This document shows, in pieces, positions 36,768 through 44,222 of a stretch of DNA of 64,000 nt. The position numbers and the translations under genes are program-made. Below the pieces are notes generated by a model. That model saw nothing but the letters and a program-made list of their open reading frames with translations, was not told the origin of the DNA and did no database searches. Origin of the DNA: Rhizobium indicum (lineage in GTDB: Bacteria > Pseudomonadota > Alphaproteobacteria > Rhizobiales > Rhizobiaceae); the NCBI RefSeq assembly GCF_005862305.2, contig NZ_CP054025.1, forward strand, positions 1 through 64,000. The letters run 5' to 3'. How positions within the stretch are numbered: position 1 is the stretch's first letter; every line of letters starts with the position of its first letter.

Positions 36768-37539
36768 ATGATACGCAACTCCTCGCAAAGCAGTATCCCG
36801 AAACACACGGTACGATCCGATGCAGAAAAAGCGCGCATTTGTGCCGCTAACAATGCAGACCTGTATCAGGCGATGTTCCGTGCCCATGGACTGCCTGATC
36901 AGCGAACCAGTGCATTTTGGTCAAGCGATGCGATCGCACCCCCCTACTATTCCAACATGACGACACTCGACCCGGATGCAACAGAGGAACAGCTGATTGA
37001 AATCGGTCGGCTGACAGATCGGCTAGGACGGCGACCTGGTTTCAAAGACGGGGTTTTCCAGGCTCGATCTCGTCAACAAAGGGTTCCAGTTGTTGTTTTC
37101 CGCATCATGGATTTGGGCTGAACCTCGCGGAATTTCAGTGCGTGCGCCTCAGGATTGGGCACGCATTCGCGATGCAGCGGCACTGGAGCGCTGGGAACAT
37201 TCCTGGAAAGCGTCTGGTAGCCAGACCGATGCCAACGTCTTCACACCGGCCCTGCTTTCCGATCCCAACATACATATCTATGGCCGATGGGCCGGCGACG
37301 GTTTTGATGCGGGCTGCATCGTAAATCGATCAACCGCGGCTGTAGGGATCTCCAATATCTTTAACTTGACTGGTGCGCTGCAGGCCTTCAGGGATGCCAT
37401 GTCGTTGGCCACTATCGCCTTTTCACCCGAAGTGCCGCTAGTCGGCTATGACAGTGGCGCAACGCTAAACGAAATGACAAAGCTGGGCTTCAGGTCAGTC
37501 GGCAAACTGAGGATTTGGCTACCTGACGACGGTTCCTAA
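36768..37539 (+). pseudogene. Orphan gene broken by one frameshift (unknown function)
   Basis: Reading ATG 36768 gives MIRNSSQSSIPKHTVRSDAEK and continues to GRRPGFKDG. The frame then fails at the GGGG run near 37050-37053. Removing one G joins it to FSRLDLVNKGFQLLFSASWIWAEPRG and runs to the stop at 37539 as a single protein of about 256 residues. The C-terminal half (HIYGRWAGDGFDAGCIVN, then VGYDSGATLNEMTKLGFRSVGKLRIWL) resembles the end of a GNAT acetyltransferase. The codon choice is less GC-biased than in its neighbours. Either the gene is broken or the base call in the G-run is wrong. Confidence 0.65.
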
Positions 37540-37549
37540 GGGTCTTTCT

Positions 37550-37720
37550 CTATTTGTTATCCAGTAGCTTAGTTTGATGGGAAACCAACGCTCGCCCTCT
37601 ATAGTGCTCCGGCGGCGTGCCGTAGATATCCCAGATCTTCAGATAGCGCCCGACCAGGATCTCGTCCTCGCCGGGCGTTGCCATTCGAATATCCATCATG
37701 TCGTGATCCGGCTTGGGCAT
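37550..37720 (-). pseudogene. Truncated N-terminus of a GNAT-type acetyltransferase
   Basis: From ATG 37720 the minus strand reads MPKPDHDMMDIRMATPGEDE, then ILVGRYLKIWDIYGTPPEHY and R, before running out in unrelated residues and a stop at 37552-37550 (56 residues in all). This looks like the first helix and strand of a GNAT protein; the acetyl-CoA site is missing. It abuts the broken plus-strand gene, so a recombination event probably removed the rest. Confidence 0.55.
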
Positions 37721-37753
37721 GCGAGGGTGCGAAATCGAGCCTCAGACGAGATA

Positions 37754-37784
37754 ACGTCCCCTGCCGCGTCGCGGCAGGGGACGT
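37754..37784. terminator. Perfect 14-bp stem-loop
   Basis: ACGTCCCCTGCCGC (37754-37767), loop GTC, GCGGCAGGGGACGT (37771-37784) is a perfect inverted repeat. It lies 14 bases past the stop of the DUF992 gene on the minus strand and so may terminate it. No U-run follows on either strand (minus reads TATCTCG). It could equally be a remnant end of a mobile element. Confidence 0.5.
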
Positions 37785-37797
37785 CAAAAAGGCCATA

Positions 37798-38319
37798 TCA
37801 ATTCGCTGGTGTGAGCGTCATCGAGGCGCTGCCGGCCGCAACGTTGAGGCCGAGCTGACCGGTCAGGCTGACCGTCTGCAGATGGATGGAACCGGAGGTG
37901 CCGCCAACCAGGAGATTGGCGCCGACACCGGCGCCGAGCGTCGCTTCGGCGGTGGCGCCGACATAGAGGCCGGCGAGCGATCCGCGGTGATAGCCGGCCG
38001 TCGGCGCGAACACGGCCCAGATCAGCCGGCTGCGCGTGGTGAAGCCAAGGTCGATGCCGAGCTTTCTCATTTCACCCGTATAACGATCCGAAAGTTCGTT
38101 GCCGACGGTCGACTGGAAGATGCAGTCGGCCTCTTTGGAGGAACCGAGCACGTAACCCGTGCCGCCGCCGATATCGCAGGTGAGGTAACCGATCTTCACG
38201 CCATTGCGCAGGTCCGGCTCTTCATATGTCCTGGTGCCGAGATCGGCGGCATTGACCGCCCCAGCGCCGACAAACGTCAACGATACCGCGGCAAAAGCCG
38301 TCGCAAGAATTTTGTTCAT
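37798..38319 (-). CDS. DUF992-family exported protein
   Basis: A 173-residue protein. ATG 38319 follows GGAGAGAC and begins a Sec signal, MNKILATAFAAVSLTFVGAG, cleaved near VNA. The mature part has KIGYLTCDIGGGTGYVLGSS, DCIFQ, YTGEMRKLGIDLGFT and GLYVGATAEATLGAGVGANLL, the DUF992 pattern found in rhizobial periplasmic proteins. Two cysteines could form a disulfide. Function is unknown. It stands alone, transcribed away from the lipoprotein gene at 38908. Confidence 0.88.
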   Translation of the reverse strand: MNKILATAFAAVSLTFVGAGAVNAADLGTRTYEEPDLRNGVKIGYLTCDIGGGTGYVLGSSKEADCIFQSTVGNELSDRYTGEMRKLGIDLGFTTRSRLIWAVFAPTAGYHRGSLAGLYVGATAEATLGAGVGANLLVGGTSGSIHLQTVSLTGQLGLNVAAGSASMTLTPAN

Positions 38320-38907
38320 AAGTCTCTCCTTCTCAAATCGTGACGGGAGCATACCCGGCTACTCGCCACCAGATTCGGCAACAGATAACGGACGGAACCG
38401 CAAAACGATCCCGAACCGGCATCATTTACGCATCGCATGTCAAAGCGCCTGGGAGGGCGCAAGCGATAAACACGCTTACGGTTCAGCTCCCATTGGGACA
38501 TTTCGAAGGCATCTTTTCGCGTCATCCGGTTATTTCACGATGTTGTCAGGGATGGTTGCCGGAAAGGCACGATCGTGATCGCCGTCAGCTCTCGACGAGC
38601 GGCATCATGCACATCGCAGGCACCTTTCTGGATAGGCGATCGATGATCGCGCAGGTTGCCATGCCGTATAGATAGCTGTACTGTTCGAAGATACTCTCCA
38701 TGCAGCAGTGCAACTGGAGAGGAAACGGCATGATTGCTTGGCATTGCCGCAGAATTTCCGCTTGTTTTCCGGAATTCTGCTTCTGTTCGAACAGAAACTA
38801 AGTCTGAATTTGAGAAATATAATCAGGCGATATTTTCGCGGGGGCCGGACAATCGTACGCCCGCCGATCTCTATTGGAGATAACGGGTAATTTATCGGGA
38901 GGGAAAG
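38320..38907. other. Gene-free interval of 588 bases
   Basis: This gap lies between the divergent DUF992 gene (minus) and the glycine-zipper gene (plus). Short open frames on both strands lack ribosome sites and coding character. The last 120 bases become AT-rich and end with GGGAGGGAAAG, the ribosome site of the lipoprotein gene. No clear operator, repeat or RNA gene was recognised, though promoters for both neighbours must lie here. Confidence 0.5.
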
Positions 38908-39156
38908 ATGCGTATACGCAGGACAAACATCATACTGGCGGGATGCCTTGCCGTCTCCGCCTGCCAGTCCGGCCCGACGTCGCAGGCCGTCTCGGATCGT
39001 AATTCCGAATTCGGCTGCATCGCCGGAACCGTCGGCGGCGCGATTGTCGGTGGCTTGATCGGCAGCACGATCGGCGCCGGAACCGGGCAGGTGCTTGCTG
39101 TCGGCGCCGGGATCGGCGGCGGCGGTTACGTCGGCAACCGTCTGGCTTGCCGATAA
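38908..39156 (+). CDS. Glycine-zipper outer-membrane lipoprotein
   Basis: An 82-residue protein. MRIRRTNIILAGCLAVSACQ has a lipobox-like VSAC, so it is probably lipid-anchored. The rest is a glycine-zipper membrane hairpin: GCIAGTVGGAIVGGLIGSTI followed by GAGTGQVLAVGAGIGGGGYV. This resembles the 17-kDa antigen/SlyB type but is much shorter. It has a strong SD (GGGAGGG) and is followed 21 bases later by an EF-hand protein. Confidence 0.85.
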   Translation: MRIRRTNIILAGCLAVSACQSGPTSQAVSDRNSEFGCIAGTVGGAIVGGLIGSTIGAGTGQVLAVGAGIGGGGYVGNRLACR

Positions 39157-39176
39157 TTGGGGAGGGATATCAAGCG

Positions 39177-39536
39177 ATGAAAACTTTGGCTTTGGTGACC
39201 ACATTCATACTGTGCCAATGCGTTGGGGCAGTGGCGCAACAACAGCAACAGCCCGGATCAATGTATCAGGGCCAGATGGATCGGCTTGACGCAAATACCA
39301 GCAAGACCGTCGACCGATCGGAATACGAGACCTTCATGGGCTCGGCTTTCGGAAGTCTCGACAAGAACAAGGACGGCAGCCTGCAGTCCGACGAGACGGT
39401 GCAGATCCTGACGGTCGAGCAATTCACTTTGACTGACGCGAACCATAACGGCCGGATCAGCCGAAGCGAATTCATGCAGCGGGTGATGGCGGATTTCGCG
39501 ACAGCCGACCACGACCGGGACGGAAGCCTTCAGTGA
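39177..39536 (+). CDS. Exported EF-hand (calcium-binding) domain protein
   Basis: A 119-residue protein from ATG 39177, with GGAGGGA nearby. A signal peptide (MKTLALVTTFILCQCVGAVA) leads to a Gln-rich start. EF-hand loops follow: DKNKDGSLQSDE and DANHNGRISRSE, plus a third partial loop DHDRDGSLQ at the very C-terminus, where the domain is cut by the stop. Such proteins bind Ca in the periplasm or at the surface. It is probably co-transcribed with the lipoprotein gene. Confidence 0.87.
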   Translation: MKTLALVTTFILCQCVGAVAQQQQQPGSMYQGQMDRLDANTSKTVDRSEYETFMGSAFGSLDKNKDGSLQSDETVQILTVEQFTLTDANHNGRISRSEFMQRVMADFATADHDRDGSLQ

Positions 39537-39567
39537 CGGAGACATGAAACCGAATGTGGCAATAAAG

Positions 39568-39599
39568 AAAAACCCGGCGATGTGCTTCGCCGGGTTTTT
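39568..39599. terminator. Bidirectional intrinsic terminator
   Basis: AAAAACCCGGCG (39568-39579), an 8-base loop and CGCCGGGTTTTT (39588-39599) form a perfect 12-bp stem with A and T runs at its ends. It lies 32 bases past the EF-hand stop and 20 bases past the convergent DUF1328 stop, so it can end transcription from both sides. Confidence 0.9.
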
Positions 39600-39618
39600 A
39601 TACTTTAATCTGTCCGCA

Positions 39619-39783
39619 CTATACTTTTCGCATCAGTCGCATGACGAGCGATACGACGAACAGCACCAGGAAAATGAAGAACAGAACCTGGGCAATGGAA
39701 GCTGACGCCCCTGCGATGCCGCCAAATCCGAGGACGCCGGCAATCAAGGCCACGACGAGAAACACCAGAGCGTAGTAAAGCAT
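39619..39783 (-). CDS. DUF1328 small membrane protein
   Basis: A 54-residue protein starting at ATG 39783 with AAGGAG upstream: [40 protein letters not shown] and a basic end, [10 protein letters not shown]. This two-helix, glycine-rich arrangement is the DUF1328 (YtjA) family, seen in many proteobacteria in stress-related settings. Longer upstream frames have no SD. Function is unknown. Confidence 0.9.
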   Translation of the reverse strand: MLYYALVFLVVALIAGVLGFGGIAGASASIAQVLFFIFLVLFVVSLVMRLMRKV

Positions 39784-39882
39784 CGCAATCTCCTTGTACG
39801 TTGCTGCGGAGATAACGGAGACGGCCGCATTTGGTTCCCGTCCGTCTGATGGCCGGGGCATGCGGCGTCGCATCGGCTCCCT

Positions 39883-40410
39883 TCAGCCGAAATGAAAGGC
39901 GCCGCTGTACGTCCGGTCGCCTTCATTCGGCTCGGGAGGTTCGGCTGCATCGAGATAGGCCTTGAGCGGCCCGGTCAGCACGAACCAGATGCTGGCTCCC
40001 AACATGAAACAGGCTCCCACCGGATCGTCGATGCGGGCGATGAACGGAAGGCAGGCCGATGCAAAGAGGACGATGATCCGCACCGACCACTCCGCCTCAC
40101 GTTTGGCGATGGCCCGCGCTCTCAGCGACTTGTACTCCCGGGCGCCGTAACCGCCTTGCCCTGCCTTCACAGCCGAAAGCAGCTTTCGCGCAGACGGCAG
40201 CGCCAGCATGATCAGCGCGGCGACACTGAGCGCAAAAGGTTTGCCGGCCATAACCTGCCCGCTCGCGATCAGCAGAAAGGAGAGCACGACGAGATTCCAT
40301 GTCGGCTCCAGCAGTTCCGGCGGTTGCCGCGTGCGGAGATGCCAACTCCGCAACAAACCCGCCGCGCCGTGCAGTAGCGGCTGATCGATATAACGATTGA
40401 TCCAGTCCAT
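39883..40410 (-). CDS. Hypothetical inner-membrane protein
   Basis: About 175 residues from ATG 40410 (MDWINRYIDQPLLHGAAGLL); a frame from 40473 adds 21 residues. Hydrophobic segments are WNLVVLSFLLIASGQVMAG, FALSVAALIMLALPSARKLL, SVRIIVLFASACLPFIARI and VGACFMLGASIWFVLTGPLKAYL, so four membrane spans are likely, with a basic loop (YGAREYKSLRARAIAKREAEW) between pairs. No family was recognised. The start is uncertain because no candidate has a good SD. Confidence 0.65.
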   Translation of the reverse strand: MDWINRYIDQPLLHGAAGLLRSWHLRTRQPPELLEPTWNLVVLSFLLIASGQVMAGKPFALSVAALIMLALPSARKLLSAVKAGQGGYGAREYKSLRARAIAKREAEWSVRIIVLFASACLPFIARIDDPVGACFMLGASIWFVLTGPLKAYLDAAEPPEPNEGDRTYSGAFHFG

Positions 40411-40554
40411 GCCGATGCGCCCGTCCCCGATTGCATGAAGAGGCCTCCGAACACCACGGAATTTGGTCATCATCGTGGCAATAGCCGTCGAATCCGCTCT
40501 TCGCTTGGAAGAAGCGGCATGTCCCTACGGCCAATGACGGCAAGCAACAGCCGC

Positions 40555-40947
40555 CTAGCGCAATTCCTGCGCGACCTCCCAGACATGGCCCGACGGATCG
40601 GCAAAGGCCGCGGTGCGGCGGCCCCATGGACGATCGATCGGACCGTTGAGCAGCATGACCCCGAGTTTGCGCAGTTCTGCACAAACCGCATCGACGTCAT
40701 CGACCTTGATCGTCAGCAGGATGCGTGCGCCCGAACCGGGTGCTGACACGGCGGATGGCTCGACCAGCTGAGGCGCCTGCGCTGCATCGAGCAAGTTGAT
40801 CATCGTTCCCGAGAATTTCAGGACAGAGGATACCGCGTCTTCATAAACGACGTCGAGCGCAAAGACCTTTTGGTAGAACGCTTTGGCCTCGTCGATATCA
40901 TCGACGAACAGGGTGACGACCTCGATCCGATCCAACAGCATGGGCAT
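40555..40947 (-). CDS. VOC-family (glyoxalase fold) protein
   Basis: A 130-residue single-domain VOC protein: IEVVTLFVDDIDEAKAFYQKVFALDVVYED, then KFSGTMINLLDAAQAPQLVEP and TAAFADPSGHVWEVAQEL, with the C-terminal Glu of the metal site. GGAGGAG lies before the ATG. It is similar in design to 17925-18362 but not a close copy. It stands alone, after the ABC-F gene on the same strand. Possible roles are detoxification of small electrophiles or antibiotics. Confidence 0.87.
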   Translation of the reverse strand: MPMLLDRIEVVTLFVDDIDEAKAFYQKVFALDVVYEDAVSSVLKFSGTMINLLDAAQAPQLVEPSAVSAPGSGARILLTIKVDDVDAVCAELRKLGVMLLNGPIDRPWGRRTAAFADPSGHVWEVAQELR

Positions 40948-41046
40948 TTTCTCCTCCGTTGCTTCGAGCGGCCAACCGATATCGCTGGCCTGCTCTCCGC
41001 TTGTCGATTCGACGCTGACGGTTTCGACATGCTGCGCAAAAAACCG

Positions 41047-42669
41047 TCAGCTTCGCAGGCCGGGCGCCTCGTGGCCGGTGCGCGCTACATATTCGGTGTA
41101 GCCGCCGCCATATTGGTGGACACCCTCGGGCGTCAGCTCCAGCACCCGGTTGGAGAGTGCTGCCAGGAAATGCCGATCGTGCGAAACGAACAGCATCGTG
41201 CCCTCATATTGCGACAGTGCCTTGATCAGCATTTCCTTGGTGTCGAGGTCGAGATGGTTCGTCGGTTCGTCGAGCACCAGCAGGTTCGGCGGGTCGAACA
41301 GCATGATCGCCATGACCAGCCGCGCCTTCTCGCCGCCTGACAGGACCCGGCACCGCTTCTCGACATCGTCGCCGGAGAAACCGAAGCATCCGGCCAGCGC
41401 GCGCAAAGGCCCCTGCCCGGCCTGGGGAAACTGGTGCTCCAACGATTGGAAGACGGTGTGCTCGCCGTCGAGAATATCCATGGCGTGCTGGGCGAAATAG
41501 CCCATCTTGACGCTGGCGCCGAGAGCGACGCTGCCTTCGTCAGGCTGGGCGGTGCCCGTGACCAGTTTCAGCAGCGTCGATTTGCCGGCGCCGTTGATGC
41601 CCATGATGCACCAGCGCTCCCGGCGCCGCACGACGAAGTCGAACCCCTCATAGATGCTTCGGCTGCCGTATTTCTTGTGGACGCCCTTCAGGCTGACCAC
41701 GTCCTCGCCGGAGCGCGGTGCGGGCTGGAAATCGAAGGCGACCGACTGGCGGCGCTTGGGCGGCTCCACCCGGTCGATCTTCTCCAGCTTCTTCACCCGG
41801 CTCTGCACCTGCGAGGCATGCGAGGCGCGTGCCTTGAAGCGCTCGATGAACTTGATTTCCTTGGCGAGCATCGCCTGCTGGCGCTCGAACTGGGCCTGCT
41901 GCTGCTTCTCGTTCTGCGCCCGCTGCTGCTCGTAGAATTCATAGTCGCCGGAATAGGTCGTCAAGGCGCCGCCGTCGATCTCGATGATCTTGGTGACGAT
42001 GCGATTCATGAACTCGCGGTCGTGCGAGGTCATCAGCAGCGCGCCTTCATAACCCTTCAGGAATTCCTCCAGCCAGATCAGGCTTTCCAGATCCAGATGG
42101 TTGCTCGGCTCATCGAGCAGCATGACATCGGGGCGCATGAGCAGGATGCGGGCAAGTGCCACGCGCATCTTCCAGCCGCCCGACAGCGCGCCGACATCGC
42201 CATCCATCATCTCCTGGCTGAAGCTGAGGCCCGCGAGCACTTCGCGGGCGCGCCCCTCGAGCGCATAACCGTCCAGCTCCTCGTAGCGCGCCTGTACCTC
42301 GCCGTAGCGCTCGATGATCTCTTCCATGTTGTCGGCCTGTTCGGGATCAGCCATGGCCGCCTCCAGATCGCGCAATTCGCCGGCAACAATGCTGACCGGC
42401 CCGGCGCCGTTCATCACCTCGGCGACGGCGCTGTGGCCGGCCATCTCGCCGACGTCCTGATTGAAGTAACCGATGGTGACGCCCTTCTCACAGGAGACCT
42501 GGCCTTCATCGGGCTGCTCTTCGCCATTGATCATCCGGAAGATCGTCGTCTTACCGGCACCGTTCGGGCCGACGAGACCGATCTTCTCACCTCTGTTGAG
42601 CGCTGCGGACGCCTCGATGAAGAGGATGCGGTGGCTTAGCTGCTTACTGATATTTTCGATACGGATCAT
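41047..42669 (-). CDS. ABC-F family ATPase (ribosome-associated type)
   Basis: A 540-residue soluble protein with two ABC domains and no membrane part. Domain 1 has Walker A GPNGAGKTT, signature LSGGWKMR and Walker B VMLLDEPSNHLDLESL. Domain 2 has GINGAGKST, signature LSGGEKAR and LLVLDEPTNHLDLDTK. The charged linker between them (FERQQAMLAKEIKFIERFKA) is the P-site tRNA interaction motif region of ABC-F proteins. These act on ribosomes in translation quality control or antibiotic resistance. The subgroup resembles YbiT/Uup-like housekeeping members, with a long C-terminal EYVARTG stop. Confidence 0.92.
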   Translation of the reverse strand: MIRIENISKQLSHRILFIEASAALNRGEKIGLVGPNGAGKTTIFRMINGEEQPDEGQVSCEKGVTIGYFNQDVGEMAGHSAVAEVMNGAGPVSIVAGELRDLEAAMADPEQADNMEEIIERYGEVQARYEELDGYALEGRAREVLAGLSFSQEMMDGDVGALSGGWKMRVALARILLMRPDVMLLDEPSNHLDLESLIWLEEFLKGYEGALLMTSHDREFMNRIVTKIIEIDGGALTTYSGDYEFYEQQRAQNEKQQQAQFERQQAMLAKEIKFIERFKARASHASQVQSRVKKLEKIDRVEPPKRRQSVAFDFQPAPRSGEDVVSLKGVHKKYGSRSIYEGFDFVVRRRERWCIMGINGAGKSTLLKLVTGTAQPDEGSVALGASVKMGYFAQHAMDILDGEHTVFQSLEHQFPQAGQGPLRALAGCFGFSGDDVEKRCRVLSGGEKARLVMAIMLFDPPNLLVLDEPTNHLDLDTKEMLIKALSQYEGTMLFVSHDRHFLAALSNRVLELTPEGVHQYGGGYTEYVARTGHEAPGLRS

Positions 42670-42870
42670 GGTGCGAGGCGCCTGGAGAAGGAGATTTTGG
42701 CGCGCTTATGCCATGCGGGGAAACCGCAGGATAGCCCTGTTCCCACCCTCTCGATCAAGAGTATCATGCCGAAAGGCGCGAGCGGTTTTCGAACGACATC
42801 ATGCTCACCTTCTTTAATTTGGAACAGGATCGGATAATATCGCGGCTCACGCCAACGGAGACCTGTGCCA

Positions 42871-43200
42871 ATGAGCGTTCGTCCGCCACAGTCCTTCAGA
42901 CAATCCGAGCAGGATAAAAACGGCTTCAACGTCCTCGAATACGAGCTGATGTCGGAACGAGCCGATTCTCTCGGACGTCACGGGCTGAAGGTGGAGGCGG
43001 CACTTGCCGCTCTGAAGGCATGGACTCCCGACCGCCAAAGCGCCGAAGACCGCGAGAAGCTTCTCAACGAAGCGTCCGATGCCGTCTGGGCGTTCTTCAT
43101 CCAGCGTGAGATCTGCGGGTTGCGGAACAACCGCGACGCCATTCAGCGCTACGGCATCCCGAACGAAGTGATCGCGAGATTGGGCGCAATGCGGAAATAA
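42871..43200 (+). CDS. Conserved hypothetical protein (DUF6665-like)
   Basis: About 109 residues, starting MSVRPPQSFRQSEQDKNGFN. The predicted structure is helical: VLEYELMSERADSLGRHGLKVEAALAALKAW and DREKLLNEASDAVWAFFIQREICGL, then RNNRDAIQRYGIPNEVIARLG. This resembles a small family of alphaproteobacterial proteins of unknown function. ATG 42871 or a GTG two codons earlier (nearer to GGAG) may be the start. It is divergent from the ABC-F gene. Confidence 0.75.
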   Translation: MSVRPPQSFRQSEQDKNGFNVLEYELMSERADSLGRHGLKVEAALAALKAWTPDRQSAEDREKLLNEASDAVWAFFIQREICGLRNNRDAIQRYGIPNEVIARLGAMRK

Positions 43201-43304
43201 CGAGGGCGATGGCTGGTGTGGCCGCCGTCGCGCCCTCTATTCTGTGGAAATCCCCGGTTCGGAACGGTATGGCTGGCTGCCGAACCAATGCGAAAGGAAA
43301 CGCG

Positions 43305-44174
43305 ATGCCAATCTCCATCCGGATCGGGAATCAGGATCTCACCGTCGATGTCTCCTCCCTCGGCGCCGAGATGCAGGCGCTCACGTCAAGCGACGGGCGC
43401 TCCTGGTTATGGACCGGCGATGCAGCCTTCTGGACCGGGCGGTCGCCGATCCTGTTTCCGATTGTCGGCAAGGCGCCGGATGACAAGATAGCGATCGACG
43501 GCACGGTCTATCCGATGGCCCAGCATGGCTTTGCCCGCCGCAGCGAATTCGTGCTTGCGGCCTCCACTGAGACGATGTGCCGGTTCGAACTGGCCGCCTC
43601 GGATGCGACGCGAGCGGTCTATCCTTTCGATTTTCAGCTGGCCTTGGTGCATGCGGTCGAAGGCCGCGCGTTGACTGTCACCGCCGAGGTTACCAATCGC
43701 GACCAGAAGGCGATGCCGTTCGGCCTCGGATTCCATTCGGCCTTCGCCTGGCCGCTGCCCGATGCTGCCGGGCGCGACCATATCGTCATGCTCGACAATA
43801 AAGGCGAGCCGGCGCTTGTGCGGCTGGAAGGCGGCCTCATCAATCCAGCGGCCCTGCCCTCGCCATTCGCTGCCGGCCGGCTGGTGCTGGATCATTCGAT
43901 GTTCGAACAAGATGCAATGATTTTCCCTGATGGTGCGGGCGAAGGTTTGAGTTACGGCGCCGAAGGCGGGCCGACCATGCAATTCCATTTCGAAAACCTG
44001 CCCAACCTTGCGCTATGGACCAAGCCGGGCGCGCCCTTCCTCTGCGTCGAGCCCTGGCATGGAATGGCTGCGGAAGCCGGAGGTTCGAGCGAGCTGTCGA
44101 AGAGGCCGTCGACCACGATCCTGGCGCCGGGCGCGATGGCGAGCTTCGCCTTCACGGTCAAAATTCCGGAATAG
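43305..44174 (+). CDS. Aldose 1-epimerase family protein
   Basis: A 289-residue galactose-mutarotase-like protein: SLGAEMQALTSSDGRSWLWTGD, PILFPIVGK, the catalytic-type His in MAQHGFARRSEF, GFHSAFAWPL and CVEPWHGMA near the end. Family members interconvert alpha and beta sugar anomers or bind hexose phosphates (YeaD-like). ATG 43305 follows AAAGGA. It stands between the DUF6665-like gene and the convergent efflux pump and ends at a stem-loop (44187-44213). Confidence 0.87.
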   Translation: MPISIRIGNQDLTVDVSSLGAEMQALTSSDGRSWLWTGDAAFWTGRSPILFPIVGKAPDDKIAIDGTVYPMAQHGFARRSEFVLAASTETMCRFELAASDATRAVYPFDFQLALVHAVEGRALTVTAEVTNRDQKAMPFGLGFHSAFAWPLPDAAGRDHIVMLDNKGEPALVRLEGGLINPAALPSPFAAGRLVLDHSMFEQDAMIFPDGAGEGLSYGAEGGPTMQFHFENLPNLALWTKPGAPFLCVEPWHGMAAEAGGSSELSKRPSTTILAPGAMASFAFTVKIPE

Positions 44175-44186
44175 GGATAGACAGAA

Positions 44187-44213
44187 GCGCTCGCCGGGAA
44201 GCCGGGCGAGCGC
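44187..44213. terminator. Hairpin between convergent genes
   Basis: GCGCTCGCC (44187-44195) and GGCGAGCGC (44205-44213) form a perfect 9-bp stem with a 9-base loop in the 48-base gap between the epimerase-like gene (plus) and the EmrB-like gene (minus). There is no U-run, so it is a probable but not ideal shared terminator. Confidence 0.55.
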
Positions 44214-44222
44214 CAGGGATCT

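Noticed and set aside
37754..37784. Repeat unit of a CRISPR array
   Set aside because: There is only one copy; no regularly spaced repeats were seen anywhere in the window.
38605..39204. 199-residue frame on the minus strand over the glycine-zipper gene
   Set aside because: Antisense to the lipoprotein gene, no ribosome site, mixed composition.
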